Source: Bacteroidota bacterium
GTDB lineage: Bacteria > Bacteroidota > Bacteroidia > SpSt-205 > S141-50
Assembly: GCA_015490695.1 (NCBI GenBank)
Contig: WFXK01000034.1
Location: 1 to 5,233, forward strand
DNA: 5,233 bases
Direction: 5' to 3'
Shown here: positions 1 to 5,196 of the stretch, one piece after another
Layout of the letters: each line of letters opens with the position of its first letter
Position numbering within the stretch: the stretch's first letter is position 1
The notes under the pieces: generated by a model
Told to the model about the DNA's origin: nothing
The model's input: the letters and a program-made list of their open reading frames with translations, nothing else
Databases searched by the model: none
Translations under genes and position numbers: made by a program

Positions 1-345
1 GTTATACTTTTTTGCATTTCGTTGTAGAATATAAAACGCATTTTGAATAAAATCTTGCTTGTTTTTTACAACTTGTCTTCCGAAAGATAACAGTACCACA
101 GGGTAAGTGTCTTGCCAATCCCAATGGTTTTCTAAAAACAAACCTTTGAATAAGTGTTTTTTGCCTTCAAAGGCAGCTTTGATGGTAGAAATAAAAAGAC
201 TTTTTCCAAATCTTCTGGGGCGCGAAAGAAAAAAGAATTTTCCTTTTTGGACTAAATCACAGATGAAAGGGGTTTTGTCTACGTAGTAGCAGTTGTTATT
301 GATAAGGGTTTCAAAATCTTGTATACCAATAGGCAGACGTTTCAT
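1..345 (-). CDS. AAA-ATPase-like family protein (PF09820 type), N-terminal part only
   Basis: The reading frame is open from the ATG at 345 to the window edge, giving 115 residues; the rest lies outside. The visible part matches the N-terminus of the AAA-ATPase-like family common in Bacteroidota and Clostridia. It has MKRLPIGIQDFETL, then YVDKT (residues 21-25), then the family's P-loop variant SRPRRFGKS (41-49) with K48 and S49 as nucleotide-binding residues. FEGKKHLFKGL (59-69) and the YPVVLLSF strand (81-88) follow. Full-length members usually run to about 500-550 residues and end in a PD-(D/E)XK nuclease-like domain, which cannot be checked here. The biological role of the family is not settled; members are often present in many copies per genome, and links to mobile elements are suspected. 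The start is well supported because the family conserves this beginning. The repeat-like element at 373-541 ends only 27 bp upstream of the start. Family assignment is secure, function is not. Confidence 0.88.
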   Translation of the reverse strand, partial: MKRLPIGIQDFETLINNNCYYVDKTPFICDLVQKGKFFFLSRPRRFGKSLFISTIKAAFEGKKHLFKGLFLENHWDWQDTYPVVLLSFGRQVVKNKQDFIQNAFYILQRNAKKYN

Positions 346-372
346 TGTATAGCGAAGATAAAGAAAAGTTTT

Positions 373-541
373 GAGATGCCTCGCGTTCGCTCGGCATGAC
401 ACAGCAGCCACAGCCCTGCAGGGGTTTTGGGGTGTTGTTGGGTTTATGCATGTGGTCTGCAGTCTTTGTGTTGCTTGTAGTTAGGTTATGTGCGCTCATT
501 TTATTAGTACGCGCCATTCCGAACCGAAGACGAGGAATCTC
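373..541. repeat. MITE/REP-like element with imperfect terminal inverted repeats
   Basis: The left end (373-401, beginning gagatgcctcgc) and the right end (511-541, finishing cgaggaatctc) are inverted copies of each other. By hand alignment they match at about 21 of 29 columns, with GAGAT/ATCTC at the outer tips. Each end is itself partly self-complementary (tgcc…ggca and attcc…ggaat). The sequence type, roughly GTCATgCCGAgCG…CGAGGcATCTC, resembles short palindromic repeats dispersed in many bacterial genomes. The interior holds the palindrome ccctgcaggg (414-423) and a G-rich tract. No clear target-site duplication is visible and there is no transposase, so if mobile it would depend on an enzyme made elsewhere. 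Open frames of 68 codons cross it on both strands, but nothing in them looks like a real protein. That it is a multi-copy repeat is inferred from its structure. Confidence 0.55.
414..423. repeat. Perfect 10-bp palindrome ccctgcaggg
   Basis: A perfect palindrome inside the 373-541 element, directly followed by the G-rich tract starting at 421. It could nucleate a small cruciform or RNA hairpin; no protein site is recognised. Confidence 0.4.
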
Positions 542-582
542 AGTACGATTTTTTTCTAAACACTCTTTTATTGGAAAATCAG

Positions 583-599
583 GGAACTTTCAAAGTTCC
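583..599 (-). terminator. Hairpin downstream of the efflux operon, possible terminator
   Basis: The sequence ggaacttt-c-aaagttcc is a perfect 8+1+8 inverted repeat. It would fold as a stem of about 6-7 bp with a small loop, about 56 nt after the stop codon of the adaptor gene. In the minus-strand transcript it is followed by CUGAUUUUCC, a short and interrupted U-run, so it would be a weak intrinsic terminator at best. It could equally be a dispersed palindrome or part of a protein-binding site, because its right arm overlaps the operator-like motif at 592-608. Confidence 0.3.
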
Positions 600-608
600 T
601 GAGTTTCC
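592..608 (+). promoter_or_regulatory. Second copy of the AAAGTT(T)CCTxAGTTTCC motif from the tetR leader
   Basis: aaagttcctgagtttcc differs from the minus-strand tetR leader sequence aaagtttcctaagtttcc (3766-3749) by one missing T and one A-to-G change. It is directly followed by taaac, which forms the small inverted repeat GTTT-CCT-AAAC (603-613). It may be a second binding site of the TetR protein, a relic of another efflux promoter, or part of a dispersed repeat. Confidence 0.3.
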
Positions 609-654
609 TAAACAACTCCTTTTCATCTTATATTATAATGAGGCTCTAATGCAT

Positions 655-1785
655 TTAAGCACTTTGCACAACTTGCAACGTTGCCCCTTCGGCTAAATCT
701 TGGTATCCCCGAATAATCACAGCGTCCTTAGGGGTCAAACCATCTTTGATTTCTACTTTTGTAGGTAATTGTTTTCCAAGAGAAACATAACGTTTTTTAG
801 CCCGCCACTTTCCCCCTTCCTCTACAGCAATAAACACATAAGGTCTGCCTTGGTCATCATATCGAAGCAAATGCCGAGGAAGCACAATAGCACGAGCATT
901 CCTATAAGTCTTTATCCAAACATAAACGCTCATCTTAGAACGTAATGCTTTTAAATTCGGCAGTCGCGCCTCCACCTCAAAAGTCCGAGATAAAGGGTCA
1001 ATCGTATAATCTATCGCAGTAATGCGAGTATTTAAACGTATATCTAAATCAGGAATAAAGACTTCTATAGTGTCGCCATACTTTACTTCATTCAAATAAT
1101 TTTCAGGAACCTGCACGCTTACTTTATAATTCCCATGACTTGCTAAGCGAATAATCGGCATCCCAGGAAAGACACTTTCCCCTTGTTTTACAAAGATTTC
1201 ATCTATAAAACCGCTTATTGGGGCATAAATACGAGTTTTTTGCCATTGACTACGTAGTGCTTTTAGCCGCTGTTGTAGTCGTTCCCATTGATTTTTCGCC
1301 TGCAAATACTGGATTTCTGTTCCAATTCGCTGTTCCCACAAACGTTTTTGCTTCTCATAAAGCGTCCTTGCTAAGGCTAAACTGGCTTCTACCTCTTGAA
1401 TTGTATGACGCAGTTGTGAATCTTCTATCTGTGCCAATAAAGTTCCTTTTTTTACCCATTGTCCTTCTCGGACATAAAGACGTAATAAACTTCCTGGGAC
1501 TTCTGCACTTAAAAGGAGGGTGTTTTGTGATTGCACTTCTCCTTGAAGCCGAATGGTATAAGTAAAAGGCTGCCATTTAGGATACCATACTTGAACTTTC
1601 TGAGCGACTTCGGTTTGTGTGGTATCGCTCTCTACGATGGCTTTTTCCAAGACAGCTGCTTGGGCTTCTAAGCGGGCAATTTTCCTACGTAACGCCCGAA
1701 GTTCTGCTTTTTTCTGCTCTAAATCATTACTTTGGCGACAAGCCGCCAAACCTACCAAAATAACCCAAAACCATCCCCTACGCAT
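655..1785 (-). CDS. Efflux RND transporter periplasmic adaptor subunit (HlyD/AcrA family lipoprotein)
   Basis: This 376-residue protein is the adaptor (membrane fusion protein) that joins an inner-membrane pump to a TolC channel across the periplasm. The N-terminus has a short positively charged, hydrophobic leader and a lipobox, LAAC, with C16 as the expected lipidated cysteine; the residue after it is Arg. A Lys/Glu/Ala-rich stretch at about 22-52 looks like an extra N-terminal coiled coil. The core follows the family order: the first half of the lipoyl domain (about 92-122), an alpha-helical hairpin (about 123-185) with RLWEQRIGTE near its tip, the second lipoyl half starting YAPISGFIDEIFVKQGE (187 on), then the beta-barrel and the membrane-proximal domain ending GLTPKDAVIIRGYQDL. 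The length is normal and no part is broken. The start codon overlaps the tolC-type stop in ATGCGTAG, which indicates translational coupling. The substrate cannot be predicted. The usual next gene, the RND pump, is missing downstream. Confidence 0.93.
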   Translation of the reverse strand: MRRGWFWVILVGLAACRQSNDLEQKKAELRALRRKIARLEAQAAVLEKAIVESDTTQTEVAQKVQVWYPKWQPFTYTIRLQGEVQSQNTLLLSAEVPGSLLRLYVREGQWVKKGTLLAQIEDSQLRHTIQEVEASLALARTLYEKQKRLWEQRIGTEIQYLQAKNQWERLQQRLKALRSQWQKTRIYAPISGFIDEIFVKQGESVFPGMPIIRLASHGNYKVSVQVPENYLNEVKYGDTIEVFIPDLDIRLNTRITAIDYTIDPLSRTFEVEARLPNLKALRSKMSVYVWIKTYRNARAIVLPRHLLRYDDQGRPYVFIAVEEGGKWRAKKRYVSLGKQLPTKVEIKDGLTPKDAVIIRGYQDLAEGATLQVVQSA

Positions 1786-3124
1786 CGCCTAAATATACCG
1801 TTTCTAAAACGCCTAAGGATTGCAAATAATCTACAAAACTTAAATGAAGAGTCAATAAAGCATTAAAATATTGAATCTCGGCTTCCCTTAAATCCTTCTG
1901 CGCCTGAACCACTTCTATAAGACTTGCTAAACCCTCTTTATACTTCTTTTGAACCGTTTCCAAAACAGAACGTGCCAATGCCCTATTGCGCTCATACTGC
2001 GCTATGTTCTTTAATTGCTGCTCTATTTGCCATAAACTCTGCTCTTGTTGTAACTGCAACCGCTTTTCAAATAGCTGTAATTGTAATTCCGTCTTTTTTA
2101 ACTCCAGTTTTGCTTGTTGTATCTTCCAAAACCGTTGTGAACCTTGAAAAAGAGGAATATTTAATTGTAAACCCACCACACCAATAGGGAACCAACGTTT
2201 TTTTGTATCAAATAAATCAAAAGTAGTTCGTTGTGCCTGTGTAGCAATAGAAGCAAATCCTACTAAAGTAGGAAGAAAAAGACTACGATAACGCCGCACA
2301 TCTAACTGCCTCAAACGCCTTAATTGAATCAATTTTTGATATTCTGGATGCTCCGTAGGACTCCAAACATGTTTTCTCCATGATAAAAACACCGTATTAA
2401 ATGCTTCTAAGGATAAAGAAGTATCAGCTAAGGCAATAGGCTCTTTGATAGGAAAGCCCATTTGAAACTTCAATAACATCTTACTCAGCTCTACTAACTG
2501 CTTTAAGTTTTCATACTCGCTTTTTAAGTTTTCATAATTGACTTTCAAACGGTCATAATCTAAGGGCTGGACAAATCCTTCTTGAACTAAAGCAGCCGTA
2601 TGCTGCAAAAGCGTATCTAAGTATTGTAATTGATTTTCTAAAAGTTTTAACTGCTGCTGTTGAATCAAAACCGTGTAATAAGCCTTTGCGATTTTTGCAA
2701 TGACCTCTTGTCGTGTTTGTTTGATTTCGTAGGTGGTGAGGGTTTGCAAAGCCTTTGCTGCCTTGACCCCAACAAGATACGTAGCGCTAAACAACAATTG
2801 GGTTGCTTCTAACTTTAAGGTAACGTTCCAAGGAACACCGAATTGAACAGGAATGTACTCTCCTGGTCTTCCTCCGATGATAACGGCAGGTAACATCGTA
2901 GTTGGGATTTCATAAAAGTATTTCAAATCACCCGATGCTTGAATTTGCGGTAACCCTTGTGCAATGGTTTCTAAGACCTTTTGTTTGGCAATACGTTCAT
3001 CGCTATAAGCGAGTTGGAGTTGTTCATGATAGCGCAATCCGTGCGCAATGCAAGCGCTTAAGGTCCACTTTTGGGGTTGAGCTATGGAAAAAAGACAAGA
3101 GAGTAAAAAAACGAAGTAACGCAT
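1778..3124 (-). CDS. TolC family outer membrane efflux protein
   Basis: This 448-residue protein is the outer-membrane channel of a tripartite exporter. It begins with a Sec signal peptide, MRYFVFLLSCLFSIA, probably cut near residue 15, followed by WTLSACIAHGL, the typical start of the first OEP repeat. The first half carries LPQIQASGDLKYFYEIPTTM and QLLFSATYLVGVKAAKA, a pattern well known from TolC proteins of Bacteroidota. The second repeat has GLQLNIPLFQGSQR (about 318-331) and long Gln/Leu/Lys-rich helices that form the periplasmic tunnel. It then has YKEGLASLIEVVQAQKDL (from about 395), the usual position of the final helices. Length fits the family. The start lies only 3 bp after the tetR stop, preceded by a weak purine stretch (gaaag), so expression probably depends on coupling to tetR translation. 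The end overlaps the adaptor start by 8 bp. TolC-family identity is secure; the pump it serves and its substrate are unknown. Confidence 0.93.
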   Translation of the reverse strand: MRYFVFLLSCLFSIAQPQKWTLSACIAHGLRYHEQLQLAYSDERIAKQKVLETIAQGLPQIQASGDLKYFYEIPTTMLPAVIIGGRPGEYIPVQFGVPWNVTLKLEATQLLFSATYLVGVKAAKALQTLTTYEIKQTRQEVIAKIAKAYYTVLIQQQQLKLLENQLQYLDTLLQHTAALVQEGFVQPLDYDRLKVNYENLKSEYENLKQLVELSKMLLKFQMGFPIKEPIALADTSLSLEAFNTVFLSWRKHVWSPTEHPEYQKLIQLRRLRQLDVRRYRSLFLPTLVGFASIATQAQRTTFDLFDTKKRWFPIGVVGLQLNIPLFQGSQRFWKIQQAKLELKKTELQLQLFEKRLQLQQEQSLWQIEQQLKNIAQYERNRALARSVLETVQKKYKEGLASLIEVVQAQKDLREAEIQYFNALLTLHLSFVDYLQSLGVLETVYLGDA

Positions 3125-3127
3125 CTT

Positions 3128-3742
3128 TCAAGCCACTTTTAAGGCTTCAAAGCGTTTTAGTCCTTTTGCTGTACAAATACCGCGAATAAATAGCACCATA
3201 TATTGTTCGAAACCAGCATCCAAGGGGATATGCTCTATAGGGAATTGTAATAAAATACCCCGAACACTATAAACATGAATTTTAGCAATGATTTCAGCAT
3301 CTATTTTTTTTCTAAACACTCCTTTCCGTTTTCCTCTCTCTAATAAATCCGTGAACGCATTACCAATAAATTCTATGGAAAAGGTATGTACCAGTTGCCA
3401 TGCTTGCGGATAGAAGCGCTGTAGTTCATAGGGCACAGATGGGTGGACGCTGTGAAGAATACGTTTTACCATTTCAAAATATTGATATAGGCTTTCTACA
3501 GGGTCTGCGCAATGGAGAATTTTCTCTTCAAATTCTTTTTTGCGTTCATCTATGAAGTCTTTTACAACTTCATAAACTAAGGTTGCTTTATCGGGAAAGT
3601 GCTGATAGAAAGTTTTTTTACTGATTCTGACTTCTTGTCCGATGTCATCTATAGTAGTGTTACGTACCCCGTATTGCATAAAGCGCTCTAAGGCAACCGA
3701 TTTAATCCGCTCCTTCAAAGAAACGACTGTAACCTGCTCCAT
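3128..3742 (-). CDS. TetR/AcrR family transcriptional regulator of the efflux operon
   Basis: This 204-residue protein has the typical length for a TetR-type one-component repressor. The N-terminal DNA-binding domain is clear: ALERFMQYGVRNTTIDDIG (about 17-35), then the recognition helix region ISKKTFYQHFPDKATLV (40-56), where TFYQHF-xDK is the family signature. The rest (about 60-204) is alpha-helical and should form the dimerisation and ligand pocket; it does not reveal the ligand. The gene is first in the tetR–tolC–adaptor operon, 3 bp before the channel gene, and has its own promoter and a leader rich in repeated GGAAAC/GTTTCC half-sites. The natural inference is autorepression and repression of the pump genes, relieved when a toxic compound binds. 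The ATG at 3742 is the only sensible start because the next Met is inside the DNA-binding domain. Confidence 0.92.
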   Translation of the reverse strand: MEQVTVVSLKERIKSVALERFMQYGVRNTTIDDIGQEVRISKKTFYQHFPDKATLVYEVVKDFIDERKKEFEEKILHCADPVESLYQYFEMVKRILHSVHPSVPYELQRFYPQAWQLVHTFSIEFIGNAFTDLLERGKRKGVFRKKIDAEIIAKIHVYSVRGILLQFPIEHIPLDAGFEQYMVLFIRGICTAKGLKRFEALKVA

Positions 3743-3748
3743 AGCTTT

Positions 3749-3788
3749 GGAAACTTAGGAAACTTTAAGCGTATAGTGGAGTTTCCAC
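3749..3788. promoter_or_regulatory. Probable TetR operator region in the tetR leader
   Basis: Between the promoter and the tetR start there are two direct copies of ggaaactt (3749-3756 and 3758-3765, 9 bp apart). There is also a perfect inverted repeat, gtgga-gtt-tccac (3776-3788), which carries the same GGAAAC core on the other strand. The inverted repeat lies where the transcription start is expected, so a bound repressor would block initiation. Dyad sites next to their own gene are usual for TetR proteins, but binding here is inferred. Confidence 0.5.
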
Positions 3789-3793
3789 AGGGG

Positions 3794-3823
3794 CAAAAGT
3801 AGAGAAAAGTTTTAAAATTGCAA
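3794..3823 (-). promoter_or_regulatory. Bacteroidota-type promoter of the tetR–tolC–adaptor operon
   Basis: Read on the minus strand, a TTG (3823-3821) is followed after exactly 19 bp by TACTTTTG (3801-3794). This is a perfect match to the -33/-7 consensus TTG-N19-TAnnTTTG of the Bacteroidota housekeeping sigma factor. Transcription would start at about 3785-3789, leaving a leader of about 45 nt before tetR. The promoter lies within the 92-bp gap after aroE, so the efflux operon has its own control even if some transcript reads through from aroE. Confidence 0.65.
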
Positions 3824-3834
3824 TAAACCAGCTT

Positions 3835-4614
3835 TTAACTTCGATGCAAAACTTTTTTTGCAAACCTTGTAATCTCCTTACGCCACAGCATCCAACTACG
3901 TTCAGCTTGGGCAACGAGCATTGGCATGCCGTTTAAAACCTTGCAACCGCGCGCTTTACCATAACGCAAAAACAAAGTTTCCTCAGGATAGTAGATTAAA
4001 TCTAAAAAGTATTGTCCTTTGTGAAGGGCATCATAATCCAAAGCAGGGGCTTGGTCTTCAAAGTTTACGCCTCCTAAGGGAGTTGCGTTTATAATTAATT
4101 TAAAGGTATGCAAATGGCGATTTGCCCAAGCATAACTTTGAGCAATACCCTTAGGGGTTCTGGATACCATCCAAACGTTTGTTTTGTAGTAGTGATGAAA
4201 TAAAAAATAGGCAGTTCGGGCTGCTCCACCTGTGCCTAAAATCAGCACTCGCTCAGGAACCTGATTCCCCAAAAGCAAACGTACACTATACCATAAACCA
4301 TACAAGTCGGTATTATAAGCAGCAAAAACAGGCTTATACGGATATAACCGCACTAAGGTGTTGGCAGACTGCGTCCTTTGAACAATCCAACTACATCGCT
4401 CAACATAAGATAAAATCGCTTTTTTATAAGGCGCCGTTACATTAAACCCAACAAAACGAATATCGTTTTTTAACGCTTCAAAATCGGTAATACGCTCTAA
4501 AGGGCACAAAACATAAGAGGCAATTTGATTTAATAAATAAGCTCGTTGCTTAAACAACATTGGAGAACGGCTATGTTGAATAGATTTTCCTATGAGTCCG
4601 AAATAGACATGCAT
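3835..4614 (-). CDS. aroE: Shikimate dehydrogenase (NADP+)
   Basis: This enzyme reduces 3-dehydroshikimate to shikimate with NADPH, the fourth step of chorismate and aromatic amino acid synthesis, in the cytoplasm. The 259-residue chain shows the family motifs in order. FGLIGKSIQHSRSP (5-18) carries the substrate-binding serines S15 and S17. GFNVTAPYK (56-64) has the catalytic K64. SANTL follows with N85, then YNTDLYG with the catalytic D103. The Rossmann loop is GTGGAA (127-132), and SRT (151-153) contains the arginine expected to bind the NADP phosphate. NATPLG (176-181), DLIYYPEETLFL (205-216) and NGMPMLVAQAE (228-238) with Q236 complete the set. The usual GAVNTL is QSANTL here, and there is a spacing about two residues longer between N85 and D103 than in E. 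coli; neither removes a key residue. The start overlaps the preceding CPBP gene by 25 bp, but FGLIG directly after MHVY supports it. No clear terminator follows. Confidence 0.95.
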   Translation of the reverse strand: MHVYFGLIGKSIQHSRSPMLFKQRAYLLNQIASYVLCPLERITDFEALKNDIRFVGFNVTAPYKKAILSYVERCSWIVQRTQSANTLVRLYPYKPVFAAYNTDLYGLWYSVRLLLGNQVPERVLILGTGGAARTAYFLFHHYYKTNVWMVSRTPKGIAQSYAWANRHLHTFKLIINATPLGGVNFEDQAPALDYDALHKGQYFLDLIYYPEETLFLRYGKARGCKVLNGMPMLVAQAERSWMLWRKEITRFAKKVLHRS

Positions 4615-5144
4615 GCTTTACGAAGATAGAACAGCAAAATGGCATCATAAGTAGTATGGAAGCTCATGGCGGCATAAATCCCCCAATAATGATAAAGAAT
4701 TCCCAAAACTATGGATATAAGCAGTAATGAGATAAAGAGCAAACCTCGCCAAGGACGCATTTGCCAATAGTGAACATGAACTAAGACAAACAAAAAAGCT
4801 GCTGGAACTAAGCCGATAACCTCTTGTAGAAACGCCCGAAAAAGCAATTCTTCACCAATGCCTGCAGCCAAACTTAATAATAAAGGCATTAAAAAAGGAC
4901 GTACTATAGGGCAAAGTAATGTTTTTAATTTTTGCCATAAAGGTTGAAAGGTTTTCAAAGAAAAAATTTTTGAATATACAAGAGCGAAGAAAATTCCGAG
5001 GCTTATTCCAATAACAAAGGCTTGCCATGTTATTTGGAAAAGGTATTGCCAACTGGGTGAGACAAACCACCATCGTAGTGCCATTCCTAATCCACCTAAA
5101 AAAAGGGTTACCACAATAATCAAAACATTTTTGGTACTCCGCAT
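4590..5144 (-). CDS. CPBP family intramembrane glutamic endopeptidase-like protein
   Basis: This 184-residue, strongly hydrophobic protein has about five or six predicted membrane segments (roughly 7-27, 38-57, 84-96, 110-125, 134-151, 155-174). It carries all three signatures of the CPBP (CAAX protease / bacteriocin-processing, formerly Abi) family. These are EELLFR (98-103) with the catalytic E98/E99 pair and R103, FVLVH (119-123; H125 is a nearby second candidate), and SFHTTYD (161-167) with H163 and D167 in the HxxxN/D motif. An active membrane peptidase is therefore plausible, but substrates of bacterial members are mostly unknown, with roles proposed in peptide maturation and self-immunity. 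The protein is somewhat shorter than many relatives. Its 3' end overlaps aroE by 25 bp, so the two are probably co-transcribed, without a clear functional link. The ATG at 5144 precedes a positively charged end and the first membrane helix, as expected. Confidence 0.85.
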   Translation of the reverse strand: MRSTKNVLIIVVTLFLGGLGMALRWWFVSPSWQYLFQITWQAFVIGISLGIFFALVYSKIFSLKTFQPLWQKLKTLLCPIVRPFLMPLLLSLAAGIGEELLFRAFLQEVIGLVPAAFLFVLVHVHYWQMRPWRGLLFISLLLISIVLGILYHYWGIYAAMSFHTTYDAILLFYLRKACMSISDS

Positions 5145-5162
5145 AAAATTCTTTTATCTTGC
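5130..5162 (+). promoter_or_regulatory. Possible promoter of the rightward gene
   Basis: TTTG (5130-5133) is followed after 21 bp by TATCTTGC (5155-5162), an imperfect version of the Bacteroidota -7 element. The spacing is acceptable and the position is right for the gene starting at 5185 (or 5173), but the -7 match is incomplete and the element lies partly inside the CPBP coding region. Confidence 0.3.
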
Positions 5163-5164
5163 GC

Positions 5165-5196
5165 CAAATAAAATGTATTTTTATATGCGTAGCAAA
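5165..5196 (-). promoter_or_regulatory. Possible promoter of the CPBP–aroE pair
   Basis: On the minus strand TTTG (5196-5193) is followed after 20 bp by TTTATTTG (5172-5165), one mismatch from TAnnTTTG. It sits about 20 bp upstream of the CPBP start. It would lie within the start of the divergent plus-strand gene, so the two transcripts would compete. Confidence 0.35.

Noticed and set aside
311..517. Minus-strand 68-codon open frame starting MARTNKMSAHN
   Set aside because: It overlaps the N-terminal coding region of the AAA-ATPase-like gene in another frame and otherwise lies in the repeat-like element. The VMPSERE stretch is simply the translated inverted end.
373..541. CRISPR array or complete insertion sequence
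   Set aside because: There are only two imperfect inverted copies, no regular spacers, no transposase and no visible target duplication.
396..602. Plus-strand 68-codon open frame starting MTQQPQPCRGFGVLLG
   Set aside because: It starts inside one inverted end of the repeat-like element and runs through the other, with no domain and no start signal. A minus-strand frame of the same length (311-517) covers much of the same DNA. Both are best explained as chance frames in a repeat, though such frames may appear as hypothetical proteins in other annotations.
1218..1565. 115-codon plus-strand open frame opposite the adaptor gene
   Set aside because: It is fully antisense to a well-supported adaptor coding region and has no recognisable domain or start signal.
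2902..3189. 95-codon plus-strand open frame across the TolC/TetR junction
   Set aside because: It is antisense to two secure genes and carries no family motif.
3806..3834. AT-rich stretch after aroE as a terminator
   Set aside because: The only symmetry is aaaagttttaaaa-like A/T sequence without a GC stem, and the interval is better explained by the efflux operon promoter.
3128..4614. A novel defence or biosynthetic system linking aroE, the CPBP protein and the efflux operon
   Set aside because: A separate strong promoter precedes tetR, and the families involved have no known joint role. Adjacency alone is not evidence.
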